From: Closterium sp. Naga37s-1
Lineage: Eukaryota > Streptophyta > Zygnematophyceae > Desmidiales > Closteriaceae
Assembly (NCBI GenBank): GCA_947471745.1
Contig: CANJKZ010000547.1
Span: 131,501 to 195,500, forward strand
DNA length: 64,000 nt
Direction of reading: 5' to 3'
The translations under genes were made by a program, and so were the position numbers. Below are positions 50,871 to 60,379 of this stretch, one piece after another (position 1 is the stretch's first letter; each line of letters starts with the position of its first letter). The notes beneath the pieces are model-generated. The model saw only the letters and a program-made list of their open reading frames with translations. It did not search any database and was not told the DNA's origin.

Positions 50871-53204
50871 ACCAGAGCAATTTCAGCTTGGTTCATGCGC
50901 ACCGAAAAGTTCGGCGCCTGCGATGACGGCTCTGTTGGCCGACAAATGGTAACAAAGCGCATGGATCCCTTTAGGCATAGGAAAAAACATCAAACGACCT
51001 GAATGTCGGGGCATATTCGGGTGGCCCATGCTCAAATACACCTACCAAAGCAATTTCGGCTTGGTTCGTGCGCACCGAAAAAAATCGGTACCTGCGATGA
51101 CGGTTGTGTCTGCCGACAAATGGTAACGAAGCGCATGGATTCCTATAGGCATAGGAAAAAGCATCGAACGACCTCAATGTTGGGGCATATTCGTGTGGCC
51201 CATGCTCAAATACACCTACCAGAGCAATTTCGGCTTGGTTCGTGCGCACCGAAAAATTCGGTGCCTGCGATGTCGGTTGTGTCTGCCGAAAAATGGTAAC
51301 GAAGCGCATGGATTCCTATAGGCATATGAAAAAGCATCAAACGACCTGAATGTTGTTGCATATTCGGGTGGCCCATGCTCAAATACACATACCATAGCAA
51401 TTTCAGCTTGGTTCGTGCGCACCGAAAAGTTCGGCGCCTGCGATGACGGCTGTGTCTGCCGACAAATGGTAACGAAGCAAATGGATCCCTATAGGCATAG
51501 GGAAAAGCATCGAACGACCTGAATGTTGTTGCGTATTCGGGTGGCCCATGCTCAAATACACCTACTAGAGCAATTCCAGCTTGGTTCGTGCGCAGAAAAG
51601 TTCGGCGCCTGGGATGACGGTTGTGTCTACCGACAAATGGTTATGAGCGCATGGATTCCTATAAGTGTAGGAAAAAACATCAAACGACCTGAATGTTCTT
51701 GCATATTCGGGTGGCCCATCCTCAAATACACCTACCATAGCAATTTCAGCTTGTTTCGTGTGCACAGAAAAGTTCGGCGCGTGCGATGACGGCTGTGTTT
51801 GCCGACAAATGGTAACGAAGCGCATGGATCCCTATAGGCGTAGGAAAAACCATCGAACGACCTGAATGTTGGGGTATATTTGGGTGGCCCATGCTCAAAT
51901 ACACCTACCAGAGCAATTTCAGCTTGGTTCATGCGCACTGAAAAGTTGGGCGCCTGCGATGACGGCTGTGTCTGCCGATAAATGGTAACGAAGCGCATGG
52001 ATCCCTATAGGCGTAGGGATAAGCATCGAACGACCTGAATGTTGTTGCATATTCGGGTGGCCCATGCTCAAATACACATACCAGAGAAATTTCAGCTTGG
52101 TTCTTGCGCACAGAAAAGTTCGGCGCGTGCGATGACGGCTGTGTCTGCCGACAAATGATAACGAAGCGCATGGATCCCTATAGGCATAGAGAAAAGCATC
52201 AAACGACCTGAATGTTGGGGCATATTCGGGTGGCCCTGTCATAATCCCAACCACTAGACCATTGGGATAAAAGGGCTTGTTAAATAGCGGGTCAATGCGC
52301 CCATAACCCCCCAGGCCAACATGCCTGTAACCCTTCCCTAGGATCAATCGGGGATCACCAGTGGACCTCTGACAGGCCCATGCTCAAATACACCTACCAG
52401 AGCAACTTCAGCTTGGTTCGTGCGCACCGAAAATTTCGGTGCCTGCGATGACGGCTGTGTCTGCCGACAAATGGTAACGGAGCGCATGGATTCCTATAGG
52501 CGTAGGGAGAAGCATCGAACGACCTGAATGTTGTTGCATATTCGGGTGGCCCATGCTCAAGTACACATACCAGAGAAATTTCAGCTTGGTTCGTGCGCAC
52601 TGAAAAGTTCGGCGCCTGCGATGACGGCTGTGTCTGCCGATAAATGGTAACAAAGCGCATGGATCCCTATAGGCTTAAGGAAAATCATCAAACGACTTGA
52701 TTGTTGTTTTATATTCGGGTGGCCCATGCTCAAATACACCTACCAGAGCATTTCCAGCTTGGTTCGTGCACAGAAAAGTTCGGCGCCTGCAATGACGGCT
52801 GTGTCTTCCGGCAAATGGTAATGAAGCGCATCTATCCCTATAGGCGTAGGGAAAGGAATCAAATGACTTTAATGTTGCTGCATATCCAGGTGGCCCATGC
52901 TCAATACACCTACCAGAGCAATTCCAGCTTGGTTCATGTGCACAGAAAAGTTCGGCGCCTGCGATGATGGCTGTGTCTGCCGACAAATGGTAACGAAGCG
53001 CATGGATCCCTATAGGCGTAGGGAAAAGCATCGAACGACCTAAATTTTGTTGCATATTGGGGCGGCTCATGCTCAAATACACCTACCAGAGCAGTTCCAG
53101 CTTGGTTCGTGCGCACAGAAAAGTTCGGCGCAGCGCGTTTGATGACGGATGTGTCTGCCGACAAATGGTAACGAAGCGCATGGATCCCTATAGGCGTAGG
53201 GAAA
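50871..53204 (+). repeat. Second satellite, ~173-bp unit, left part (about 12-13 units)
   Basis: The words TGGTAACGAAGCGCATGG, ATTCGGGTGGCCCATGCTC and ACCAGAGCAATT recur every 171-174 bp (for example 50947, 51121, 51294, 51467). By-eye consensus length is 173 bp. Units are perhaps 85-95% alike and more diverged than those of the 61-bp array. Each unit carries CCGAA-AAG-TTCGG, a small hairpin. The array is interrupted by a 138-bp insertion (52237-52374) and by copy D, after which it continues. It contains no gene; short repetitive open frames on both strands are by-products. Confidence 0.92.
52232..52379. mobile_element. 138-bp solo-LTR-like insertion with GGCCC duplication
   Basis: The inserted segment 52237-52374 starts TGTCATAATCCC and ends CCTCTGACA. 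It is flanked by GGCCC on both sides (52232-52236 and 52375-52379), and removing it restores the normal satellite word GGGTGGCCCATGCTC. TG...CA ends with a 5-bp duplication fit a solo LTR of a short-LTR copia element; its body does not resemble the LTRs of C-F. It contains the inverted repeat ATCCCAA/TTGGGAT. A small terminal-inverted-repeat element is the alternative (ends TGTCA/TGACA). Confidence 0.8.
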
Positions 53205-53335
53205 TGTCAAAGTAACGAACGAGAATGAATGAACTCTGAAAGAGTTGGGTACAAGTACTAACCCTAATTGGGTTGTACCCCTTATGGGCTACCCCACTAC
53301 AGCCTACACAATGTAAGCTATATATAAGTTTGATA
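53205..53335 (-). repeat. Downstream LTR of copy D (131 bp)
   Basis: On the element's strand it begins TATCAAACTTATATATAGC and ends GTTACTTTGACA. Its first part resembles the LTR at 60219-60350, while its last part matches the other LTR of copy D, so it looks recombinant. It contains the GGGTACAA/TTGTACCC hairpin arms. Confidence 0.83.
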
Positions 53336-55209
53336 GGAGAGTCTGGTGCGATAGGATGCGACACGAGTAGGGGGCTGCTACCAGACATGACGCGGACACC
53401 TGAGCAGACGCAGCTACCTGAGGAGGCTCGGTAGCCAGTGTGTACAGACTCGACCCTGGCCGACGGGTGAACGTGGCCAGGTGACGACCCGTCCGTGTAT
53501 ACGTGCAGATCGACACATGCTGACCCCCAGGAGTGGTGGTAGTGACCATCGCATCCTGGAGGGCAGCGGTACTCACCAAGTTCGTAGAGAACGAGGGGGG
53601 GTGAAGACCTGACGGTGAGCCGGACGGAACCACCGGACACGGGAGAACAGTGGAGGAACGGGCAAGAACTGGGGCCCCTGAGGGGTCAGCCAGTCTGACC
53701 GGTACAGGTGCAGAGAGAGGAGTGAGGGTGGTGTTGTCGCGAAAGAAACAGCGGGAAGCACCTGAGTCAAGCGTAAAGGTGTGCAAGGCCTCATCAGGCG
53801 CAGTACCAGGGAGAGCAGACTCACTAGCACCTAGAGCAGCAGCCTCTATACCTGGGTCAGGCGGCACACACAGGTAGCAGTCACCCTCAGCACTAACAGA
53901 CAAGGCATACATAGCAGCAAGGATGGCATCATAGTCAAGATCAAAGATAGCAACTCCAGACCTAGGCAGCTCTGCCCAGCGGGGGCGCTCAGCTTCGTCA
54001 CCAAACTCTGCACGCCAAGCGTCGTCTAGGCGGGAGAAGCAGCGGTGCTGTGTGTGAGGTTTCCCGCATGTCTGACCAGCACAGTCACCCATGCGAATGA
54101 CATACGGGCAGCTAACACTACCCCCAGACGCCCCACACTGAGAAAACCACTCACGAAGCTGCTGGGGCAAAGGGGTCTCACTCCGACGCTGCTGCTGCTG
54201 CCGCTGGCTACCGCCAGAACCTTCCCTCTGAACAGGTCCACCGCGAATATCACCACTCCCACTGCCGCCACTACCGCCACTCCCAGCGCTGCCACCACCG
54301 CCGCCACCAAAGGCCCCACTCCCGCCACCACTCCCGCCGCTGCTACCACCTCCACTACCTCCACCACCTCCACTGCCGCCCCCACTACCACCCCCGCTGC
54401 CACCTCCACTACTCCTGCTACCCTTGCCCTTGCTGCTGCGGCGCTTCCCTCTAACAGAAGCAGCCCCGACATCCTCAGTACCAAGGACGTCAATAGCAGC
54501 AGCAGAGGCGTAGGAGGGGGCAAGGGGGGAGGGGGAACACCCCTCAAAGAAGGGTGTGCGAGGAGTACCACGAGCGGCACCTACAGCGACTACACTAGTC
54601 TCTGCTGCAAGGAGGTGCTGCTCGAGCAGGTCAACAGTGAGGTCTGTGGGGTCAAGTGCGAGAAAGTGGTCCCTGACTGCGCGAAGAGAGTCAGGGAGGC
54701 GGATGACTATGAAGTAGAGAGTGATGTACATCAGGGGGGGGGGGGGTTCCTGTCAAGGAACTCTGCTAGGAGGGCAGCGCGGTAGCGAGCGTCGCTATTG
54801 CGAAGGTGGGTAACGAGGTCCTCTACTGTGGCAAAGGCGGACAGCTCGGGAAACACGTAGGGCAGTATAAGACGGCCTAGAGCAGCAGTGGCAGGGGAGG
54901 AGTAACGGGCGACTACAGCGTCGTACAGTGCTTTAGCAGTCTTGTGCTGTCCGAAGTGAGCGCTTTCGGCTAACGGCAGGTGGTTGCGAATGGCTAAGCG
55001 AGCAGTAGTGTCACAGGTAAGCCACTGTGAGCAAGTCGCACTGTCAGCTGTGGCGGGAGGGGCGAGAGAGGCTCCAGATGTGTGGTCAAACAGCGAAACG
55101 TTGTCTCTAGAGTCGCTCAGTAGGTACAGCTGTAAGTCGTCGAGCCACGTGTAGAACTGGATCGGACGGCCCTCATGATCGAACATGAGGACACGGAGAG
55201 AAGCCATAG
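53336..55209 (-). pseudogene. Gag-protease region of copy D (fossil)
   Basis: It starts at the ATG at 55209 (MASLRVLMFDHEGRPIQF). Gag blocks follow in order: WLDDLQLYLLSD, HLPLAESAHFGQHKTAKALY, YSSPATAALGRL, ELSAFATVEDLVTHL, MYITLYFIVIRLPDSL. A Gly/Ser tract follows (about 54235-54425), then QQLREWFSQCG, the C-x13-C-x3-H-x4-C block and FDLDYDAILAAMY. The protease motif DSGASRCFFRD comes next, with a downstream block (STAALQDAMVTTTTPGG). The region ends directly at the LTR. It is broken (one or two breaks). Family: copia-type Gag with a retropepsin. Confidence 0.83.
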
Positions 55210-56110
55210 CAGGCAGAGCAGAGTGGCGCGCTACCAGCAGAGCAGCACGCAGGCAGGGCAGGGCGGCGCACGGCGAGGTTGGCCAGCAGCAGGGCGGGCA
55301 GGAAAGGGGGGGCCGGCGAGCGAGCTGCCAGAGGGCGGTGCGCAGGCTGCAAGGGGCGGCGAGCGGGCCACAAGGGGCGGCGAGCGGGCTGCAGGGGGCT
55401 GCGAGCGGGACGTAAGCTGGCGGCGAGTGGGCTGCAGGGGCGGAGAGTGGGCCGCAAGCGGGCGGCCAGCAGGTTGCAAGGGCGGCGAGCGGGCTGCAGG
55501 CGGGCAGCAAGCGGGCGGCAGGGGCGGCGAGCGGGCCGCAGGTAAGCGGCGAGCGGGTGGCAGGGGCGGCGTAGCGGGCCTAGGGGCGGCGGGCGGGCCG
55601 CAAGCGGGCGACGCGCAGGCTGCAAGGGCGGTACGCGGGCCGTGAGCAGGCGGTGAGCTGGCTGCATGGGCGGCGTGCGGGCCTAGGGGCGGCGGGCGGG
55701 CCGCAAGCAGGTGGCGCGCAGGCTGCAGGGGCGGCGTGCGAGCCGTGAGCAGGCGGCGAACGGGCCGCACAGGCGGCGAGCGGGCCTAGGGGCGGCGGGC
55801 GGGCCTCAAGAGGCGGCGCGCGGGCCGTGAGCAGGCGGCTAGCAGGCCGCACGGGCGGCGAGCGGGCCTAGGGGCGGCGGGCGGGCCACAAGCGGGCGAC
55901 GCACAGGCTGCAGGGTCGGCGCGCGGGCCGTGAGCAGGTGGCGAGCGGGCTGCAGGGGCAGCGCGCTAGCTGCAGGGGCGGCTCGTGGGCTGCTAAGGGT
56001 GGCACAACGAGCTGCTAGGGGCGGTGCCGTGGCCAGAGGGGTGGCGCGTCAGTAGGGTAGGGTGGCAGGGCAGCTAGCGGGGCAGCGCTGTGGTGGGCCC
56101 TAAAAAAAAC
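55210..56110 (-). repeat. GC-rich repetitive leader of copy D
   Basis: Between the primer-binding site and the gag ATG lie about 900 bases of degenerate short repeats (plus strand GGCGGCGAGCGGGC, GGGCTGCAGGGGCGG, GGGCCGCAAG and similar). Long open frames on both strands reflect composition only. Copies E and F have leaders in the same position built from different repeat motifs. Confidence 0.78.
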
Positions 56111-56140
56111 GGTCCTAGCGAAGGACTCGCTCTGAAACCA
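56111..56140 (-). promoter_or_regulatory. Primer-binding site and adjoining hairpin of copy D
   Basis: The minus strand reads TGGTTTCAGAGC (56140-56129), one base different from the initiator-Met tRNA match. AGTCCT-TCGCT-AGGACC follows (56127-56111), the counterpart of the hairpin in C, E and F. Confidence 0.8.
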
Positions 56141-56271
56141 TGTCAAAGTAACGAACGAGAATGAATGAACTATGAAAGAGTTGGGTACAAGTACTAACCC
56201 TAATTGGGTTGTACCCCTTATGGGCTATCCCACTATAGCCTACACAAAGTAAGCAATATAACATTTTGACG
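56141..56271 (-). repeat. Upstream LTR of copy D (131 bp)
   Basis: On the element's strand it begins CGTCAAAATGTTATATTGC and ends GTTACTTTGACA, next to the primer-binding site. Its first part matches the upstream LTR of copy E (57592) and not D's own downstream LTR. It contains the GGGTACAA/TTGTACCC arms. Confidence 0.84.
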
Positions 56272-57570
56272 GGAAAAGCATCAAACGACCTGAATGTTGT
56301 TGCATATTCGGGTGGCCCATGCTCAAATACACCTACCAGAGCAATTCCAGCTTGGTTCGTGCGTGCATAAAAGTTCGGTGCGTGCGATGACGGCTGTGTC
56401 TGCCGACAAATGGTAACAAAGCGCATGGATCCCTATAGGCGTAGGGAAAAGCATCGAACGACCTGAATGTTGTTGCATAATTGGGTGGCCCATGCTCAAA
56501 TACACCTACCAGAGCAATTCCAGCTTGGTTCGTGCGTGCATAAAAGTTTGGCGCCTGCGATGACGCCTGTGTCTGCTGATAAATGGTAAGGAAGCGCATG
56601 TATCCCTATAGGCGTAGGGAAAAGCATCGAACGACCTAAATGTTGTTTCATATTGGGGTGGCCCATGCTCAAATACACCTACCAGAGCAATTCCAGCTTG
56701 GTTCGTACGCACAAAGAAGTTCGGCGCAGCACGTGCGATGACGGCTGTGTCTGCCGACAAATGGTATCAAAGCGCATTGATCCCTATACACGTGGAGAAA
56801 AGCATTGAACGACCTGAATATTGTTGCATATTTGGGTGGCCTGCTCAAATACACCTACGAGAGTAATTCCTGCTTGGTTCGTGCGCACCGAAAAGTTCGG
56901 CGCCTGCGAGGTCGGCTGTGTCTGCCGACAAATGGTATCGAAGTGCATGGATTCCTATCGACGTAGGAAAAAGCATCGAACGACCTGAATGTTGTTGCAT
57001 ATTCGGGTGGCCCATGCTCAAATACACCTACCGTAGCAATTTCAGCTTGGTTCGTGCGCACAAGAAAGTTCGGCACATGCGATCACGGTTGTGTCTGCCG
57101 ACAAATGGTAACGAAGCGCATGGATCCCTATAGGCCTAGAGAAAACCATCGAACGAACTGAATGATGTTGCATATTCGGGTGGCCCATGCTTAAATACAC
57201 CTACAAGAGCAATTCCAGCATGGTTCGTGCACGCAAAAAAAAAATCGGCGCGTGCGATGACTGCTGTGTCTGCCGACAAATGGTAACAAAGCGCATTGAT
57301 CCCTATAGGCGTAGGGAAAAGCATCGAACGACCTGAATGTTGTTGCATATTCGGGTGGCCCATGCTCAAATACACCACGAGAGCAATTCCAGCTTGGTTC
57401 GTGCGCACCGAAAAGTTCGGCGCCTGCGATGACGGCTGTGTCTGCCGACAAATGGCCACGAAGCTCGTGGATCCCTATAGGCGTAGGGAAAAACATCGAA
57501 AGACCTGATTGTTGTTGCATTTTCGGGTGGCCCATGCTCAAATACACCTACCAGAGCAATTACAGCTTGG
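56272..57570 (+). repeat. Second satellite, ~173-bp unit, right part (about 7-8 units)
   Basis: It continues the array interrupted by copy D in the same phase and orientation and ends at CAATTACAGCTTGG. The 21 bases after it (57571-57591) match neither the satellite nor the following LTR. No gene seen. Confidence 0.9.
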
Positions 57571-57591
57571 ATGCCCTTCGTATTAGGTTAA

Positions 57592-57731
57592 TGTCAAAAT
57601 GTTATAGTGCTTACATTTATGTAGGCTGTAGTGGGGTATCCCATCAGGGGTGCAACCCAATTTTCGTATTGGGTTAGTACTTGTACCCAACTTTCTGCTC
57701 AATGCATCCATTCTCGTTCAGTATTCTGACA
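57592..57731 (+). repeat. 5' LTR of copy E (140 bp)
   Basis: It starts TGTCAAAATGTTATAGTGC and ends GTATTCTGACA, immediately before the primer-binding site. It contains a strong nested hairpin at 57648-57688: outer arms GGGTGCAA/TTGTACCC and inner arms AACCCAAT/ATTGGGTT. It is clearly divergent (perhaps 15%) from the LTR at 60219. Confidence 0.86.
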
Positions 57732-57761
57732 TGGTTTCAGAGCAGGTCCTGTTCTAGGACC
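57732..57761 (+). promoter_or_regulatory. Primer-binding site and adjoining hairpin of copy E
   Basis: TGGTTTCAGAGC (57732-57743) follows the LTR directly. GGTCCT-GTTCT-AGGACC (57745-57761) is a 6-bp perfect hairpin one base downstream. Confidence 0.82.
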
Positions 57762-58348
57762 GATATTTTTTAGGGCCCACCAAAGAGCGCTGCCCCATTA
57801 GTCGCGCTGCCCTGCCCTGCCTGTCGCGCCGCCCTGTTTGCCACCGCGCCGCCCTGAGCAGCCCGCGTGCCGCCCTTTGCAGCCCGCCGCGCCGCCCTTT
57901 GCAGCCCGCGCGCCGCCCTTTGCAACCCGCGCCTCGCCCTGCTGCTGCCCGCCCTACTTTACCCGTGCGCCGCCCTGCTGGCCGCCGCGCCGCCCTTTGC
58001 AGCCCGCGCGCCGCCTTTTTGCAGCCCGCCGCGCCGCCCTTTGCAGCCCGCTCGCCGCCCCTTGCAGCCCGTGCGCCGCCCTTTGCACCCACGCGCCGCC
58101 CTGCTGCTGCCCGCCCTGCTGCGTGCAGCCCTCCTGGCCGGCACCCTCCTACCCGCGCTGCCCTGCTGCTGCCCGCCCTGCTGTGCGCCGCCCTGCTGCC
58201 CGCACGCCGCCCTGCTGCCCGTGCGCCGCCCTGTTGGCAGTCGTACCACCCTGCCCTTCCCTGCGCGCTCCTCTAGTGCTCTAGTGCTCACGCGCCGCCC
58301 TGCCTGCGGGCCGCCCTACTAGCCGCGCGCCACCCTGCTCTGCCCGCT
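57762..58348 (+). repeat. GC-rich repetitive leader of copy E
   Basis: About 590 bases of degenerate repeats of the type CGCCGCCCTTTGCAGCCCG, switching to CGCCCTGCTGCTGCCCGCC, fill the space up to the gag ATG at 58349. Open frames here reflect composition and are not supported as genes. Confidence 0.78.
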
Positions 58349-60218
58349 ATGGCTTCTCTCAGTGTACTCACCTTCGATCATGAGGGCCGTCCGATTCAGT
58401 TCGATACATGGCTCGACGACTTATAGCTGTACCTACTGAGCGACTCTAGAGACAGCGTTTCGTTGTATGACCACACGTCTGGAGCCTCTCTCACCCCTCC
58501 CGCCACAGCTGACAGTGCGACTCGCTCACAGTGGCTTACCCATGACGCTGCTGCTCGCTTAGCCGTTCGCAACCACCTGCCATTAGCCGAACACGCTCAC
58601 TTTGGCCAGCACAAGACTGCTAAAGCCTTGTACGACATTGTAGTCGCTCGTTACTCCTCCCCTGCCACTACTGCTCTAGGCCGCCTTATACTGCCCTACC
58701 TGTTTCCCGAGTTGTCAGCCTTTGCCACAGTCGAGGACCTCGTTACCCACCTCCGCACTAGCGACACTCGCTACCGCGCTGCCCTCCCAGCAGAGTTCCT
58801 TGACAGGAACCCGCCCCCGATGTACATCACTCTCTACTTCATAGTCACATGCCTCCCTGACTCTCTTTGCGCAGTCAGGGACCACTTTCTCGCACTTAAC
58901 CCCACAGACCTCACTGCCGACCTGCTCGAGAAGCACCTCCTTGCACCTGAGACTAGCGTAGTCGCTGTAGGTGCTACTCGTGGCACTCCTCGCACACCCT
59001 TCTTTGAGGGGTGTTCCCCCTCCCCCCTTGCCCCCTCCTACGCTTCTGCTGCTGCTGTTGACATCCTTGGTGCTGAGGATGTCGGGGATGCTTTTGCTCT
59101 TAGTGGGAAGCGCCGCAGCAGCAAGGGCAAGGGTGGCAAGGGTGGTGGCGGTGGCAGCGCGGGTGATGGGGGTGGAAGCAGTGGAGGCGGTGGAGGTGGC
59201 GGAGGTGTGGGCAGCGGTGGGAGTGGTGGCGTGAGTGGGGGCTTCGGTAGCGGCGGTGGTGGCAGCGGCGGGGGTGGAGGTGGTGGCGGCAGTGGGAGTG
59301 GTGGCAGCGGCAGTGGTGGCGGTCGGGGTGGAGCTGTTCAGAGGGGAGGTTCTGGCGGTGGCGTGAGGCAGCAGCAGCAGCGTCGGAGCGAGACCCCTAC
59401 GCCCCAGCAGCTTCGTGAGTGGTTTGCTCAGCGTGGGGCGTCTGGGGGTAGTGTTTGCTGCCTGTATGTCATTCGCACAGGTGACCGCGCTTGTCAGACA
59501 TGCGGAAAGTTTCACTCTCAGCAACGCTGCTTCTCCCGCCTTGACGACCCTTGGTGACGAGGCTGAGCGCCCCCACTGGGCAGAGCTGCTTAGGTCTGGA
59601 GTTTATATCTTTGCTCTTGACTATGATTCTATCCTTGCTGCCATGTTTGCCTTGTTTGTTAGTGCTGAGGGTGACTGTTACCTATGTGTGCCGCCCGACC
59701 CATGTATAGAGGCTGCTGCTCTAGGTGCTAGTGAGTCTGCTCTCCCTGGTACTGCGCTTGCTGGGGCCTTGCACACCTTTACGCTTGACTCAGGTGCTTC
59801 CCGTTGTTTCTTTCGCGACAGTACCACCCTCACTCCACTCCCTCACCTGTTCCGGTCCGACTGGCTGACCCCTCAAGGGGCCCAGTTCTTGCCCGTTCCT
59901 CCGCTGTTCTCCGGTGTCCGGCGGTTCCGTCCGGCTCACTTTCAGGTCTTCACCTCCCCTTGTTCTCTACGAACTTGGTGAGTACCGCTGCCCTCCAGGA
60001 TGCGATGGTCACTACCACCACTCCTGGGGGTCAGCATGTGTCGATCTGCACGTATACACAGACGGGCCGTCACCTGGCCACGTTCACCCGTCGGCCTGGG
60101 TCGAGTCTGTACACACTGGCTACCGAGCCTCCTCAGGTAGTTGCGTCTGCTCAGGTGTCCGCGTCAGGTCCGGTAGCAGCCCCCTACTCGTGTCGCCTCC
60201 TGTCGCACCAGACTCTCC
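58349..60218 (+). pseudogene. Gag-protease region of copy E (fossil)
   Basis: It starts MASLSVLTFDHEGRPIQFD at 58349 and follows copy D closely through Gag: HTSGASLTPPATADSAT, HLPLAEHAHFGQHKTAKALY, YSSPATTALGRLILPYLF, MYITLYFIVTCLPDSL. A Gly/Ser-rich tract (about 59120-59340), QQLREWFAQRG and the zinc-knuckle-like block with TCGKFHSQQRC come next. The protease region has DSGASRCFFRDS and the downstream STAALQDAMVTTTTPGG block. It ends at the LTR edge at 60218/60219, the same relative point as in copy D. It is broken (a few breaks). Confidence 0.83.
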
Positions 60219-60350
60219 TGTCAAACTTATATGTAGCTTACATTGTGTAGGCTGTAGTGGGGTAGCCCATAAGGGGTACAACCCAATTAGGGTTAGTACT
60301 TGTACCCAACTCTTTGCTAGTTCATTCATTCTCGTTCGTTCTTTCTGACA
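60219..60350 (+). repeat. 5' LTR of copy F (132 bp)
   Basis: It starts TGTCAAACTTATATGTAGC and ends CTTTCTGACA. It is followed by a perfect primer-binding site, which makes it a 5' LTR, and preceded by pol-type sequence rather than a polypurine tract. Hairpin arms GGGTACAA (60274-60281) and TTGTACCC (60300-60307) are present. Confidence 0.87.
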
Positions 60351-60379
60351 TGGTATCAGAGCAGGTCCCTTCTAGGACC
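60351..60379 (+). promoter_or_regulatory. Primer-binding site and adjoining hairpin of copy F
   Basis: TGGTATCAGAGC (60351-60362) is a perfect initiator-Met tRNA match. GGTCC-CTTCTA-GGACC (60364-60379) is the conserved hairpin. Confidence 0.86.

Larger units (their letters stand above)
53205..56271 (-). mobile_element. Copy D: short-LTR Ty1/copia derivative carrying only gag and protease (3.07 kb)
   Basis: Flanked by GGAAA on both sides (53200-53204 and 56272-56276), it interrupts a 173-bp unit whose phase is preserved, so it is a true insertion. On the minus strand: LTR (56271-56141), primer-binding site, a 0.9-kb GC-rich leader, Gag, the protease region, then an LTR (53335-53205). Integrase, reverse transcriptase and RNase H are not present, so any movement would need enzymes from a relative. 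The two LTRs agree well in their later two thirds but differ strongly in the first ~45 bases (see findings). It is broken, with about one or two breaks. Confidence 0.86.
57592..60218 (+). mobile_element. Copy E: 5' part of a short-LTR Ty1/copia element, apparently interrupted by copy F
   Basis: Plus-strand order: LTR (57592-57731), primer-binding site, GC-rich leader, Gag and protease region, then the outer edge of another LTR at 60219 which is followed by its own primer-binding site. That arrangement is what a nested insertion of F inside E's pol would give. The alternative is a shortened E sharing its downstream LTR with F. E is in head-to-head orientation with D, separated by about 1.3 kb of 173-bp satellite. 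It is broken, with a few breaks. Confidence 0.82.

Noticed and set aside
50971-53164. Many short minus-strand frames with YAYRDPCASLPFVGRHS-like repeats
   Set aside because: By-products of the 173-bp satellite; they break wherever unit length shifts by one or two bases.
55173-55852. Alanine/arginine/proline-rich proteins on either strand in the GC-rich leader
   Set aside because: Low-complexity sequence without stops on both strands, positioned between the primer site and the gag start; no conserved domain or consistent frame.
57838-58322. Cys/Ala/Pro-rich open frames in the leader of copy E
   Set aside because: Three overlapping frames are open because of short GC-rich repeats; no homologous frame exists in the leaders of D or F.
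60219-60350. LTR shared by E and F as an ordinary tandem (E's own 3' LTR)
   Set aside because: It is preceded by protease-region sequence without a polypurine tract, so a nested insertion of F fits better; not fully excluded.
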